Shown: positions 17,821 to 27,587, numbered from the stretch's first letter. The stretch: 64,000 nt of DNA from BPJU01 sp964425225 (GCA_964425225.1 CAYRMD010000017.1:1-64000); one strand, 5' to 3'. Notes: generated by a model not told the origin, from the sequence alone. A program made the numbers and translations.

Positions 17821-18969
17821 ATGGAACCGCCGGTGGTGGTCGCTTTGGTGGTCGGCGCGCTATTGGGACCGACCTTTGTTTCCCTCGTACTTTGTGCGGC
17901 GGTGCGGCGATTGGCACTGCGCCTCGGTTGGCTGGACCTACCAGGGGGGCGCAAAATCCACGTGCAACCCATTCCCTTCGGCGGTGGTGTTGCCGTGTGG
18001 GCATGCGTCATGCTCGTATTCGTCTCGGGGGCCATCGGCCTAGCCGTCGCTCGGCAAATCCCGCAACTCGAGGAGTGGATTCCGCCAGCCATTCGAGTTC
18101 ATCTGCCGGGGCTGGTCAGCCGCAGCGGTCCATTAGCCGTTGTGCTCCTCGGTGGGACCGTGCTGATGCTTTTGGGATTGTACGACGATTGCCGGAGATT
18201 GCCGTGGCAAAGCAGGCTGTTGGTGCAATTCGCCGTCGCCATAACCCTGGTTGCGTCGCAAGGAGGCGAATGGCAACTGACTGCTTTCCTGCCGTGGAAA
18301 CCGATAACGTGGACTTTGTCCGTTCTGTGGATCGTCGCCTTGATTAACGCTTTCAATATGCTCGACAACATGGATGGACTTTCGGCTGGAGTCGCCGCGA
18401 TTACGGGCTTTTTGTTAGCCGTATTATTGTTGGTACCCGCGGCTGCAGCGCCGACGGGCCCGCAACTATTTGTCGGCGGATTCCTGCTCGTGCTCGTCGG
18501 TAGCCTAGTCGGGTTTCTCTGGCACAATCGCCCCCCGGCTCGTTTGTTCTTGGGTGACGCCGGAAGCTATTTTATCGGCTATGCATTGGCCGTAGCCTCG
18601 TTGGTGGCGACCTACACGGGCTATGAATCGCCGCGCCGCCACGCCGTACTGGCTCCAGTGTGCCTCATGGCCGTGCCCCTGTATGACATGGTCACTGTAG
18701 TGGCCATTCGATTATGGCAAGGCCGAAGCCCATTCGAGGGCGACAAAAACCATTTTTCCCATCGATTGGTGGAGCTGGGCTTCCGACGAGGTCAGGCGGT
18801 GTTAGTCATCTACCTGGTAAGTGCCACGTGCGGTCTAGGAGCTCTGGCTCTTCCGCGGGTGGATCTTTTCGGTGCCGTTTGTCTATTCTTGATGGTCCTG
18901 TGCGTGCTGTGTGTCGTCGCACTATTGGAATTTACCGCGCGGCGCTATCACGGGGAGTCCTCATCATGA
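17821..18969 (+). CDS. WecA/MraY-like undecaprenyl-phosphate sugar-1-phosphate transferase
   Basis: A 382-residue polytopic membrane protein with about 10-11 helices. Family motifs are the Mg-binding LYDDCRRLPW, the catalytic NMLDNMDGLSAG, FLGDAGSYFIGY and the histidine motif HFSHRLVELG. Such enzymes start O-antigen or other envelope glycan synthesis by loading a sugar phosphate on undecaprenyl phosphate. MraY is less likely because no mur genes are near. Its stop overlaps the start of the O-antigen ligase-like gene (ATGA), so the two are coupled. Confidence 0.9.
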   Translation: MEPPVVVALVVGALLGPTFVSLVLCAAVRRLALRLGWLDLPGGRKIHVQPIPFGGGVAVWACVMLVFVSGAIGLAVARQIPQLEEWIPPAIRVHLPGLVSRSGPLAVVLLGGTVLMLLGLYDDCRRLPWQSRLLVQFAVAITLVASQGGEWQLTAFLPWKPITWTLSVLWIVALINAFNMLDNMDGLSAGVAAITGFLLAVLLLVPAAAAPTGPQLFVGGFLLVLVGSLVGFLWHNRPPARLFLGDAGSYFIGYALAVASLVATYTGYESPRRHAVLAPVCLMAVPLYDMVTVVAIRLWQGRSPFEGDKNHFSHRLVELGFRRGQAVLVIYLVSATCGLGALALPRVDLFGAVCLFLMVLCVLCVVALLEFTARRYHGESSS

Positions 18970-21188
18970 CTGGCCCTCACAGGAGCCGCTCGTCTGCCAA
19001 GTCCCCCTCGCTACATCCGCCACCGGGGTGGCTGGTGGCAGCAGCTGCTTTTGGCATGGTTCTTGGTGGACTTGTCCCCGGTGAAGCTATCGTAGAAGGG
19101 GTCACGATTGGCTGGGCAACGTTCTGGTTGGTGTTGGCTGCATTGCTGGCGCTCCGGCAAGTTTGTGTCTGTCCAGCGTACCCTTGGGACAGAATCGACG
19201 CGATAGTTCTGGTGGGAATCACTTGGGTTGTTCTGGATGCTTTTATCGCCGGACAGCAATCCAATGCACGCGCTGCGTGGAATGGCGGATGGACGTGGGC
19301 AGCTTTGTTGGCAGCTTTCGTGGTCTTGCGAAGATTATTCTCCGATCCAGCCACCAAGCGAACCTTTCTGGCCATGATGCTCGCCTTAGCCGTAGGCAAC
19401 GCCAGCCATGGAATATATCAATTCTCAGTGAGCCTACCGGCACAGAGAGCAGAATACGAAAAAGCAACCCCGGAGCAACGTGCCAGGATGCTCCGCGAAG
19501 CCGGGATAAGTGTCGATTCATATTCGCCCACACTCAGACAATTCGAAGATCGCTTAAGAAGCACCGAACCATTCGCTGGCTTCGGCTTGCCAAACTCCTT
19601 AGCAGGCTTCCTACTTCCGTGGTTGGTCTTCGGGTTTTTCTTAGTCGAAAGCGAGCAGCCGGCAATGGGCCGATCGTGGCGATTCATCGTGGCCGTGGGA
19701 CTGCTGGTGCTTTGTGCATGCCTGGTACTTACGAAAAGCCGTAGTGCCTGGCTGGCTGCTATACTCAGTATGCCTTTTGTGCTGTGGGCGGGAACCCGGA
19801 AACTGAAAGAACGGTGGTTCATTTGGTCGGGGATAGTCGGTTTCCTTCTAGCAGTAGTAGGTCTTGGCATCTGGAGCGGCACGCTCGATCGACCGATCCT
19901 TACCGAAGCACTGGTGTCGTTGCGTTATCGACTGGAATACTGGCGAGCAACCGTTAACTTGATCGGGGAGCATCCCTGGTTCGGATGCGGTCCGGGAAAC
20001 TTCCAGATTTATTACGTGCAATACAAGTTACCCCAAGCAAGTGAGACGGTGGCCGATCCCCATCAGTTTGTTCTCGAAATCGCTTCTACCTTCGGCATGC
20101 CGGGTTTAGCGTTAGCCGTTATCTTGGCAATTGCCGTCGTGGCGAAGGCCAGACCGTCGATGCTTCGTGGGGTCAGCGTTCAGACCCATGAACCGTCGGG
20201 GCCTCAGAACCGATTGACGGTTGGTGTTCTCGGAGCGATTCTCGCTTGGTTGGCGGCACCATGGTATGGGGCACTTTTGGACCTGCCGGCGGAAATGGAG
20301 CCTCATCTGGAACTACCCGTTAGCTGGTGCATCGGTTTGCCTGCGGCGGCCCTCATGCTGGTAGCACTGCGGCCTTGGATTCATCGAGGTACCGACCAGA
20401 ACCATTGGTACAGCGTCGCGTGGTTAACCTTGGCCGTGCACCTTTCGGCATGTGGCGGAATTAGCTACCCGAACGTGGCGATCGGTTGGTGGTGCTTGGT
20501 CGCGGCGCTGGGGCCGGCACCCGCAATAGCCTCCGAGCAACCCGCATTCCGCTCAAGCTCGGCAATTGCTCTTTTACTGATGCTTACTGCCTTGGGCGCG
20601 GTTTGGACCGGATACCGGCCTGTAATCAGCGGCCTATCCTACCTCCACCAGGCAGCCCGAGCCAACCGGCCCGCCCAGGCATTCGCATTGCTCAAAAAAG
20701 CGGCGGAAGTCGATCCGTGGAATCCCGAGCCGTGGAAGTGGTCGACTCAATTACTATTTGAACGTTGGGCCGTACAACCGATCGATGATCACCGCCGGGA
20801 ATGGCAAGAGGCCTTGGAACAAGCCAAACGTCGCGATCGACGCTCTCACCCATTGGCCGAATGGGAGGGACGCTTAGCCTTGCGTGCATACCGTTTGCAC
20901 GGCGATCAGAGGGATTTGCAACGTGCCGTCAAAGCGTTTACCCGGGCCAGTCAGTTGTACCCCAATAGTGCATTTGCTTATGCACAACTGGCATGGGTAA
21001 CATCGTTAGTCGGTCAGCCGTCGCAGGCGGCTCGCTACGCCGCCCGTGCTTTGCAATTGGATGCATGCGTCCCGCATCAGGAATGGAAGCTGGCAGCTAG
21101 GCGTCTACCGGATCCTGTCTTAGAGAGTACCGCAGGGGCTACAGCGCCGACCGCTGAGCAATTGATGCGTGAATTACTGAACCGGTAA
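18966..21188 (+). CDS. O-antigen ligase/polymerase-like membrane protein with TPR tail
   Basis: A 740-residue protein starting at the ATGA overlap with the upstream WecA-like gene, behind GGGGAG. About 12 membrane helices fill residues 20-590. The Wzy_C signature is visible as GCGPGNFQIYY with a downstream DPHQFVLEIASTFGMPGL, the periplasmic loop that carries the conserved His in O-antigen ligases and polymerases. The C-terminal 150 residues are TPR-like (QAFALLKKAAEVDPWNPEPW, then a second AFTRASQLYPNSAFAYAQLA repeat). It probably polymerises or transfers an undecaprenyl-linked glycan. Confidence 0.85.
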   Translation: MTGPHRSRSSAKSPSLHPPPGWLVAAAAFGMVLGGLVPGEAIVEGVTIGWATFWLVLAALLALRQVCVCPAYPWDRIDAIVLVGITWVVLDAFIAGQQSNARAAWNGGWTWAALLAAFVVLRRLFSDPATKRTFLAMMLALAVGNASHGIYQFSVSLPAQRAEYEKATPEQRARMLREAGISVDSYSPTLRQFEDRLRSTEPFAGFGLPNSLAGFLLPWLVFGFFLVESEQPAMGRSWRFIVAVGLLVLCACLVLTKSRSAWLAAILSMPFVLWAGTRKLKERWFIWSGIVGFLLAVVGLGIWSGTLDRPILTEALVSLRYRLEYWRATVNLIGEHPWFGCGPGNFQIYYVQYKLPQASETVADPHQFVLEIASTFGMPGLALAVILAIAVVAKARPSMLRGVSVQTHEPSGPQNRLTVGVLGAILAWLAAPWYGALLDLPAEMEPHLELPVSWCIGLPAAALMLVALRPWIHRGTDQNHWYSVAWLTLAVHLSACGGISYPNVAIGWWCLVAALGPAPAIASEQPAFRSSSAIALLLMLTALGAVWTGYRPVISGLSYLHQAARANRPAQAFALLKKAAEVDPWNPEPWKWSTQLLFERWAVQPIDDHRREWQEALEQAKRRDRRSHPLAEWEGRLALRAYRLHGDQRDLQRAVKAFTRASQLYPNSAFAYAQLAWVTSLVGQPSQAARYAARALQLDACVPHQEWKLAARRLPDPVLESTAGATAPTAEQLMRELLNR

Positions 21189-21365
21189 AGCTCGAACTGC
21201 GTAATACGGTTGCACTGATCGAATTTGTGACTAAATAAATGAATGCAGCGGCGGTTCTCACGCGACCATTCGGATCGAAGTGTTGGCGCGTACTAAGACA
21301 CCACAGTCGGCTTTTGAGGTTCCGTGCGGCGTTCATCGAGCGGACCGATATCAGGAGATGTGAAA

Positions 21366-22568
21366 ATGAGGTTTCCGTCCGTGGCGGGTTTAGCGCTTGT
21401 AGCGCTGGCAACTGGGGTGGTAGGCGGATGGTTGTCGGCTCATCGAGCGTTGGACCCGAGGCACGAACATTTTGCGCCGAACAATGCCGAGAGGCCTAGG
21501 CAGAGCGTGGGCCGGGCCGTCCCAAACACGCCGACCACCGAGGCTCGACCGCGGGTGCTTGTGCGTCCGAGTGAACGCTTCGATTTTGGCAAGATGCCGC
21601 GCGGTACCACTGGGCGGCACGTTTTTTACATTCAAAACGTGGGCAGTGCGCCGCTTACCGTGCGGAAAGGGCAAACGACGTGCAAATGCACCATAAGTAC
21701 GCTTGAAGACGGGACCGTTGAGCCTGGCGAGACGGTTGCCGCTACATTGGAATGGACAGTCAAGAGTGATGAGAACTATTTTTCGCAAACCGCCGAATTG
21801 ATCACCAACGATCCAGAGCGGGGTACCGTCCAATTGCGAATCGAAGGCTATGTGGAAGATCTGGTGCGCATTACTCCGGACGAGATTGTTTTTATGAACG
21901 TAGCCGGAAATCAATCGCAGACGCGACCTCTATATGTTTATGCAGCGCGAAAGGAGGATAATATCCGAGTCGAAGACGTTGGCTTTGTCGATGCCACCAC
22001 CGCTCAGTACTTTGAGGCTCAGGTGCGGAACTTAACCGACGAAGAGTTGGCTCAGCAGCCCATGGCTAAGGATGGCCAGGTGGTGTTGGTCACTTTGAAA
22101 CCGGGTCTACCTACCGGCGAGATCCACCAGGATCTGCGCGTGAAGCTCAACCTGCCCGACATGCCCGAACAGATTATTCCGATACGGGGTATGATTCAAA
22201 GCGATGTATCTGTGGTAGGGCGGTTGGCCAGCTTCGATCCGCGTACCAATCTGCTGAACTTAGGTGGGGTGGCACAAAAGCAAGGAGCCCGCGCCGAATT
22301 GTTGGTGTTGCTCAAAGGTGATAACCGAGAACAGATCGAGCTGGCGATAGCTGAGATTGACCCGGCTGAATCGTTGCGTGTAACCTTGGGGGAGCGCCGC
22401 GTGAGTGAGCGGCTTATTACAGTTCCTTTGACGATCGAGGTACCTGTTGGGGCACCACGGGTGACACGCCTCGGATCAGAACAAGGTAAGTTAGGAATGG
22501 TCGTACTGAAGGCAGCTAACTCGTTAACCAAAGAGGTACAGATCAAAGTCCGCTTTGCAGTCAATTGA
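21366..22568 (+). CDS. DUF1573 domain protein, membrane-anchored
   Basis: A 400-residue exported protein. ATG 21366 follows AGGAG and opens a signal-anchor (residues 5-23). Residues 66-155 form a DUF1573 Ig-like domain (FDFGKMPRGTTGRHVFYIQN, C106 and C108 in TCKCT), a fold known from HYDIN-like proteins and common in planctomycetes and Bacteroidetes. The remainder is beta-rich and may hold one or two further Ig-like domains. Function is unknown; it may package the cell surface or bind periplasmic partners. The cytochrome lipoprotein follows after a 179-bp gap. Confidence 0.85.
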   Translation: MRFPSVAGLALVALATGVVGGWLSAHRALDPRHEHFAPNNAERPRQSVGRAVPNTPTTEARPRVLVRPSERFDFGKMPRGTTGRHVFYIQNVGSAPLTVRKGQTTCKCTISTLEDGTVEPGETVAATLEWTVKSDENYFSQTAELITNDPERGTVQLRIEGYVEDLVRITPDEIVFMNVAGNQSQTRPLYVYAARKEDNIRVEDVGFVDATTAQYFEAQVRNLTDEELAQQPMAKDGQVVLVTLKPGLPTGEIHQDLRVKLNLPDMPEQIIPIRGMIQSDVSVVGRLASFDPRTNLLNLGGVAQKQGARAELLVLLKGDNREQIELAIAEIDPAESLRVTLGERRVSERLITVPLTIEVPVGAPRVTRLGSEQGKLGMVVLKAANSLTKEVQIKVRFAVN

Positions 22569-22595
22569 CCCATGTGATGATCGCTTGTGGTATAA
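22564..22595 (+). promoter_or_regulatory. Candidate extended -10 promoter for the cytochrome lipoprotein gene
   Basis: TGGTATAAG carries an extended -10 (TG at 22587-22588, TATAAG at 22590-22595). A TTGACC box lies at 22564-22569, but the 20-bp spacing is longer than usual, so the extended -10 would have to act largely alone. Confidence 0.35.
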
Positions 22596-22747
22596 GAGTG
22601 CCCCACAGTACCGGTGCGGTGCGAGGCGGTTCCAATCTTCCCGACAGCTCTCCAGGTCGGTGAGAGGTCAACCGGCATGGTAATGGTATCAAGGTAGTTA
22701 GGACCGACCCGGGCGCGGCTGTCGGTTACCCCGTAAGGAGCGTGGCC

Positions 22748-24505
22748 ATGTGTCTCCGGCGAATCGTGCTGTGGATAGCCCTTGGTGTCATCGGCACGCT
22801 CAGCTTGCAGGCCGGCTGTTATTTGAATCCCACCAGCGAACACGGTGCGGTCGCTCCGCAAACTCAACCGACTCCCAACTCTGGGTCGACCCAAGCCCCG
22901 TCGCATTCCTCCGGGGTGCCGCGACCAGCAGAGGCGGTTTCCACTACAGGCCAGCCGGCAACCGACACGCACATGCCAATCGAGAGGCCGCGAGAAGCAA
23001 CCGGATCCGATCATCGACCGGCACAGTCCGTTTCCGTGGTGGGCGGTTCCAGCCGTGAGCAGGTGGCAGTTCCCGCCGTGCGGTCGACACAGGACGAGGG
23101 TTTCCTGCTTTCTGAAGATCAACAGGAGTTGTTTCATGCTTGGCCCAAACCGCAATTGGCTTTCCTCATAACGGGTCGCCAAAACGGTTATCTCGAACCG
23201 TGTGGTTGTACGGGTTTAGCCAATCAAAAAGGGGGCCTAGCGCGCCGTTATACGCTCGTTGAGCAGCTTCGCGAACGCGGCTGGGCCGTGGTACCCGTAG
23301 ACTTGGGAAATCAGGTGCGCCGATTCGGTCGACAGCCCGAACTTCAGTTTCAATTAACGGTTGAGGCACTAAAACAAATGGAATATCGAGCTGTGACCTT
23401 CGGCCCGGCCGATTTGAGGCTGTCGGTTGACCAGTTGGCAGCGACGGCGGCTCCTTCGGACCTAATGTCACCATCGTTTGTCTCGGCCAACGTGGCGATT
23501 TTGGACCGCGAGTTTACGCCGCGATTTCGGATGGTGGAAGTAGCTGGTTTGCGCGTAGCAGTAACCGGAGTGCTCGGAGATCAGTACGCTCAACAGTTGC
23601 AAAGCGCTGAGGTGATCGTCGAACCGGCTATCGAGGGATTGAAAAAAGCCTGGCAAGAGATTGTAAATGCCGGTGGGTGTGATGTTGCCGTACTGTTGGC
23701 CCATGCCAGTCGCGGAGAGTCGTTGAGCTTAGCACAAGCGGTGCCGCATTTTGATCTAGTCGTCACGGCAGGTGGTGGCGAGACGCCACCGTTGGAGCCC
23801 GAGTCCATCGGTGACGGCTTGAGCCAATTGGTGTGGGTAGGTGCTAAAGGAATGTACGCCTTGGTTGTTGGCTATTACCCTGATCAACCGCAGCGCTGGC
23901 GCTACGAGCGCGTAGCGTTGGATGCACGGTTCGCCGATGCCCGACCGATGCTCGATCTTCTGGCCGCTTATCAACACCAACTGGAGCGACTGGGACTGGA
24001 GGGGCTGGGGCTGAAACCCTTGCCGCACCCTTCAGGGCGGGAATTCGTCGGCTCCCAGATCTGTGGCGATTGTCATACCAAGGCATACGCCGTTTGGAAG
24101 GATACTCCCCATGCGCATGCAACAGAATCGATCGCCCATCCCACGGAGCGATCCGAAATCCCGCGGCATTTTGATCCAGAGTGCCTGAGTTGTCATGTGA
24201 CCGGGTGGAACCCGCAGCGTTTTACGCCATACCTGTCTGGATATTGGTCCTTGGACGCAACACCGCGGATGGTCGGAAACGGCTGCGAGAATTGCCACGG
24301 GCCAGGATCGGCGCATGTGGCGGCCGAAGAAGGTGGAGCAGACGACCACGAGCTGGCTCGACTGCGCAGAGAAATGCGATTAATCCTGGCGGAAGCTGAA
24401 ACAAAATGCGTCGAGTGTCACGACTTGGATAACAGCCCGGATTTTCATCAACCCGGTGCCTTTGAGCGGTATTGGAAAAAAATAGCTCATCCCGGCAAAG
24501 ACTAA
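22748..24505 (+). CDS. Tetraheme cytochrome c lipoprotein with 5'-nucleotidase-like domain
   Basis: A 585-residue exported protein. ATG 22748 follows AAGGAG by 7 bp. The leader ends SLQAGC, a probable lipobox with acylated C24. Residues 30-125 are a Pro/Ser-rich linker. Residues 135-400 resemble a metallophosphatase/5'-nucleotidase fold (ITGRQNGYLEPCGCTGLAN, VDLGN, VAVLLAHASRGE) but lack the usual metal Asp-x-His. Residues 435-585 carry four CXXCH heme sites at 439-443, 479-483, 513-517 and 554-558, like cytochrome c554. It probably transfers electrons at the outer face of a membrane; redox partners are not encoded nearby. Confidence 0.85.
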   Translation: MCLRRIVLWIALGVIGTLSLQAGCYLNPTSEHGAVAPQTQPTPNSGSTQAPSHSSGVPRPAEAVSTTGQPATDTHMPIERPREATGSDHRPAQSVSVVGGSSREQVAVPAVRSTQDEGFLLSEDQQELFHAWPKPQLAFLITGRQNGYLEPCGCTGLANQKGGLARRYTLVEQLRERGWAVVPVDLGNQVRRFGRQPELQFQLTVEALKQMEYRAVTFGPADLRLSVDQLAATAAPSDLMSPSFVSANVAILDREFTPRFRMVEVAGLRVAVTGVLGDQYAQQLQSAEVIVEPAIEGLKKAWQEIVNAGGCDVAVLLAHASRGESLSLAQAVPHFDLVVTAGGGETPPLEPESIGDGLSQLVWVGAKGMYALVVGYYPDQPQRWRYERVALDARFADARPMLDLLAAYQHQLERLGLEGLGLKPLPHPSGREFVGSQICGDCHTKAYAVWKDTPHAHATESIAHPTERSEIPRHFDPECLSCHVTGWNPQRFTPYLSGYWSLDATPRMVGNGCENCHGPGSAHVAAEEGGADDHELARLRREMRLILAEAETKCVECHDLDNSPDFHQPGAFERYWKKIAHPGKD

Positions 24506-24849
24506 CATTCTCCACGTAAAGCGTTCCCGGCAAGGGCACCGTCGAACCGAGCAACCTCAGAGACGACTTGTCTACAATCAAAACACACCGAGAACGTGGC
24601 TCGATTCGTGAAGTCTCGCTATCTGACGGGAACCGCTCTATTGAAACGCTAGGAGCACCAGCGGGATTTACCTTCTTTGCACGAATCGAAATGTTGCCGC
24701 CGTGGCATTACGTGCTCTTGGGAGCCAAATACGGCAAACCTGGGTGCTGCCTAGCTACTTCCAGCATGGCCCGCCGACATTCGAGACACACACAGCCAGC
24801 TTTATGGGCCGACCGTTCGTACAACGTGCCGATGGCGTAATCGAACAGC
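24506..24849. other. Intergenic region, nothing recognised
   Basis: This lies between the convergent cytochrome lipoprotein and yebC genes. Two overlapping plus-strand frames give peptides such as LPPWHYVLLGAKYG, but neither has a ribosome binding site or a recognised family. No terminator hairpin is clear. Confidence 0.4.
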
Positions 24850-25596
24850 TTAGCCGATCTCGGAAAGAACTTCGTCAGGGATCACGAAGTTTGCAGAAAC
24901 ATTCTGCACATCATCGTGGTCGTCAAAGGCCTCCATTAGTTTTAGGACTTGTCGAGCTGTATCAGCGTCCAGCGCTACTGTAGTCGTCGGCACGCGGGTG
25001 ATCTGTTTGCTGAGGGGAACCAAGCCCGCTTGTTCTAGAGCGTCACTGACGTCTGAATAAACGCTCGGATCACAAACCACAACCCATTTATCGGACTCCT
25101 GCCGCACATCTTCAGCACCCGCTTCCAAAGCCACTTCCAGTAGTTTCTCTTCACTTACGTCTTGAGCGGCGAAGTAAAATAGCCCTTTACGTTCGAACAT
25201 CCAACTGACGCTATTTGCTGCTCCGAGTTTACCGTTGTGGGTGTCGAATAACTTGCGGATCTCGGAGGCGGTGCGGTTCCGGTTGTCGGTTAGAATATCG
25301 CACATCACGGCCACACCGCCCGGGCCATAACCTTCGTACACCAATTCTTCGAGGTTTGCTCCCTCCAGTTCTCCCGTGCCGCGTTTGATGGCCCGCTCGA
25401 TGTTTTCCTTCGGCATGCTGACGGCGCGTGCATCGAGGATTGCCGAACGCAGGCGCGGATTGGTGTTCGGATCACCACCACCCAGTTTGGCAGCCACGAT
25501 AATTGCCTTGGAGAGTTTACTCCAAAGCTTCCCACGGCGGCTATCCACCAGCGCTTTTTTGTGTTTGATTCCTGCCCAATGCGAATGACCGGCCAT
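24850..25596 (-). CDS. yebC: YebC/PmpR family protein
   Basis: A 248-residue protein of the YebC family, beginning MAGHSHWAGIKHKKALVD and carrying KAIIVAAKLGGGDPNTNPRL and GYGPGGVAVMCDILTDNRNR, the family's most conserved blocks. The family was long described as DNA-binding transcription regulators; recent work links members to relieving ribosome stalling at proline-rich motifs. It is the last gene of a minus-strand set downstream of the HhH-fold gene; the gap is 86 bp. Confidence 0.93.
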   Translation of the reverse strand: MAGHSHWAGIKHKKALVDSRRGKLWSKLSKAIIVAAKLGGGDPNTNPRLRSAILDARAVSMPKENIERAIKRGTGELEGANLEELVYEGYGPGGVAVMCDILTDNRNRTASEIRKLFDTHNGKLGAANSVSWMFERKGLFYFAAQDVSEEKLLEVALEAGAEDVRQESDKWVVVCDPSVYSDVSDALEQAGLVPLSKQITRVPTTTVALDADTARQVLKLMEAFDDHDDVQNVSANFVIPDEVLSEIG

Positions 25597-25682
25597 GGCT
25601 GTTTAGTGTCTCTGTTCGTTCAATACTAGGTACTTGATTGCCCAATGGGCAACGGCACATGTTGACTCGGCCGCGACCCTTT

Positions 25683-26594
25683 TTATTTGGGTTTACGTTT
25701 GGTAATGGACGACGCCGCACGTTTTGCAGTAGGCGTCGATTTGCTGCGTGATTTGGCAGCACGTGCGCTTTCGCCAGTTGGAGTTTTCGGCGCTTTAGCT
25801 TTCGGTTCGGACGCAACACGCGAGCGTCTCTTGCCCGAACCGCGCTCAGGTGCCGTTGACTCGACCGGTGTCGTGGGCTGACCAGCGGGCGTGGCGCTTT
25901 CGGCCGAAGCACCATGGCCCGGCGTCTGGCCTGTGGCCACCGGCTCGGGGCTAGGAGCGAACTCGAACTTCGGCACTAACTCCTTTAGTAGCTGGCGCAG
26001 ACGAGCTGACGGCCCCTTGGCAAAATCGACTCCTAGTTGGTGCAACAGTGACCCAAATTCGACTCCCTTCGACTTGGGAATTGCCCGCTCCAAAGCCGGA
26101 ATTCGCTGCGCGGCTACATCCTTATCGGTTATTATACCAAGAGCTTTTAAAGCAGCGTACACACCAGCGTTTGCCGGAATACAATGGCCCCCCAGAGCGT
26201 GTTGGCTGACATACTGCACCCCAAAGGGTGTTACCCCTTGGTATTGGCGAAGCTCGGCCTGAGCTTTACTAAGCGGCATCTTCTTCAAATGCTCTAAATC
26301 GAAGGAATAGCGTGTTTCAAAGATACTCTGCAAGCAACGCTTCAACCGACGGCCAGCATCCACCGGGTCGGTTAAACAACTCATCACTTCGGCTAATTCA
26401 CTGACGGTCGTCACCCGTACTTCATTCCAATCCACGTATTGTTGCAACAAGGCGAAGGCCTCATCGGCAGTGTCGAACGACGAGTTCTCTAAACAACAAG
26501 CATAGAGCAAATGCTCTAACACCGGCCGCTCCACGGGCACAGCTGGCTCGTAGTATTTTTTTAAGACCTTGTATAACTTGGTAAAAAAAGCCAT
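25683..26594 (-). CDS. HhH-GPD (endonuclease III-like) fold protein lacking catalytic residues
   Basis: A 303-residue protein. Residues 20-195 align by eye with the helix-hairpin-helix/GPD fold of endonuclease III: YQGVTPFGVQYVSQHALGG stands where the enzyme has its LPGVGRKTAN hairpin and IPANAGVYAALKALGI where it has the VDTH block. The catalytic lysine is replaced by F124 and the catalytic aspartate by N142, and no cysteine cluster for an iron-sulfur site follows. Residues 200-303 are a basic, Pro/Ala/Lys-rich tail, suggesting non-catalytic nucleic-acid binding. ATG 26594 is chosen over 26609. Similar proteins appear to be planctomycete-specific. Confidence 0.7.
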   Translation of the reverse strand: MAFFTKLYKVLKKYYEPAVPVERPVLEHLLYACCLENSSFDTADEAFALLQQYVDWNEVRVTTVSELAEVMSCLTDPVDAGRRLKRCLQSIFETRYSFDLEHLKKMPLSKAQAELRQYQGVTPFGVQYVSQHALGGHCIPANAGVYAALKALGIITDKDVAAQRIPALERAIPKSKGVEFGSLLHQLGVDFAKGPSARLRQLLKELVPKFEFAPSPEPVATGQTPGHGASAESATPAGQPTTPVESTAPERGSGKRRSRVASEPKAKAPKTPTGESARAAKSRSKSTPTAKRAASSITKRKPK

Positions 26595-27140
26595 CCGATT
26601 CGTGCTCATAGGTGTTGTTTCCCTACCGAATACGGTGCCTGTGCAAGAAACTAACCGTGCGTCACGCTGCCAAACAGTTCTTGTTCGTAAGTTTTATCAA
26701 GACGTGACTTGCTGTCGAGCCACACCAGTGGGACTGCTTCAGAATCCGCGAGCATTGCTCGATGGTGGCCCGTGCGCTGGGAGGTGACCCCTTGAATGGG
26801 ATTGCATGCGTCATATGGACGATCCTAAAGCTGAGCAGAGTGGGGCAGTCAAATGGCCGTGTTCTTGTCGGTGGTAGCCGCTTCGTGGCGCAGGGCTGGA
26901 ACGCCGCGGATCCGGGAGGTGCTGTCCCATCGACCGGCTTGCGATTTGGGGAGCGATCCGCTTTGCCTTGCGATTTGAGGGCAAAACTAGCTGCCGCATG
27001 GTTAACTACTTTCCGTGAATGCTCCCAGAGTTCGCCGGAAAAGGGTTCGGCTCCTGGGCAGGCTGCCTCCGTGGTTGCACACCGATGGACTTGCCGGATG
27101 CCCATGCTGGTGCTCTGGCTTGTTAGAAGAAGGCACCGCT
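26595..27140. other. Intergenic region with long overlapping frames but no supported gene
   Basis: This 540-bp gap between rbfA and the HhH-fold gene contains long open frames on both strands (plus 26762-27295, minus 26662-27144). Neither product resembles a known family, both have odd composition, and the plus frame runs into rbfA in antisense. An unannotated RNA is possible, but I see no tRNA, RNase P or SRP signature. Confidence 0.4.
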
Positions 27141-27587
27141 TCATGGGAATTCTTCGGCCTCGGGCGGAACGCTGGAGTCACTGTCCGATACACCATACGA
27201 GGCCGGCAAACTGGACGGGCTACTTGGATCAACGGAAGGATCACTCGGTGGTAACACTTCGCGCAGAATGCGGCTTACCGTCAGTGAGTTCTTGACGCCT
27301 TTGTCCAGGACGAACTGAAGCTTGGGGACATAACGTGTGATGATGCGTTCGGAAATACGTTGCTGGAGAAAACCGGCAGCGTGCTGCAAGGCACGCAAGG
27401 ACAAGTGTTGGCGAGAATCATTACCCATGATCGACACATGCACTTTGGCGGACCGCATATCGGCAGCCACCTCGACAAACGTGACCGTTACGCCGCGGAT
27501 CCTCGGATCGCGTAATTCGGTTACAATCGAGGTGCTCACCACTTCGCGGATTGCTTCAGCTGCCTTTAACAAACGCCGCGAATTCAT
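27141..27587 (-). CDS. rbfA: Ribosome-binding factor A
   Basis: A 148-residue 30S maturation factor with a KH-like fold. It begins MNSRRLLKAAEAIREVVS as in planctomycete RbfA; GGAGG lies about 10 bp upstream, which decides this start over in-frame starts at 27614 and 27677. The AxG-type KH interruption is near SIMGNDSRQHLSLRALQHAA. The last 30 residues are Ser/Pro/Asp-rich and likely disordered. It is the third gene of nusA-infB-rbfA. Confidence 0.92.
   Translation of the reverse strand: MNSRRLLKAAEAIREVVSTSIVTELRDPRIRGVTVTFVEVAADMRSAKVHVSIMGNDSRQHLSLRALQHAAGFLQQRISERIITRYVPKLQFVLDKGVKNSLTVSRILREVLPPSDPSVDPSSPSSLPASYGVSDSDSSVPPEAEEFP

Noticed and set aside
24568..24983. Possible small gene between the cytochrome and yebC genes
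   Set aside because: Two overlapping frames give partly protein-like text, but there is no ribosome binding site, and one runs into yebC.
26662..27144. 160-codon minus-strand frame upstream of the HhH-fold gene
   Set aside because: Odd composition, no start signal, overlaps the rbfA end; likely chance.
26762..27295. Long plus-strand frame of 177 codons
   Set aside because: It runs antisense through rbfA, has no ribosome binding site and its product resembles no family.
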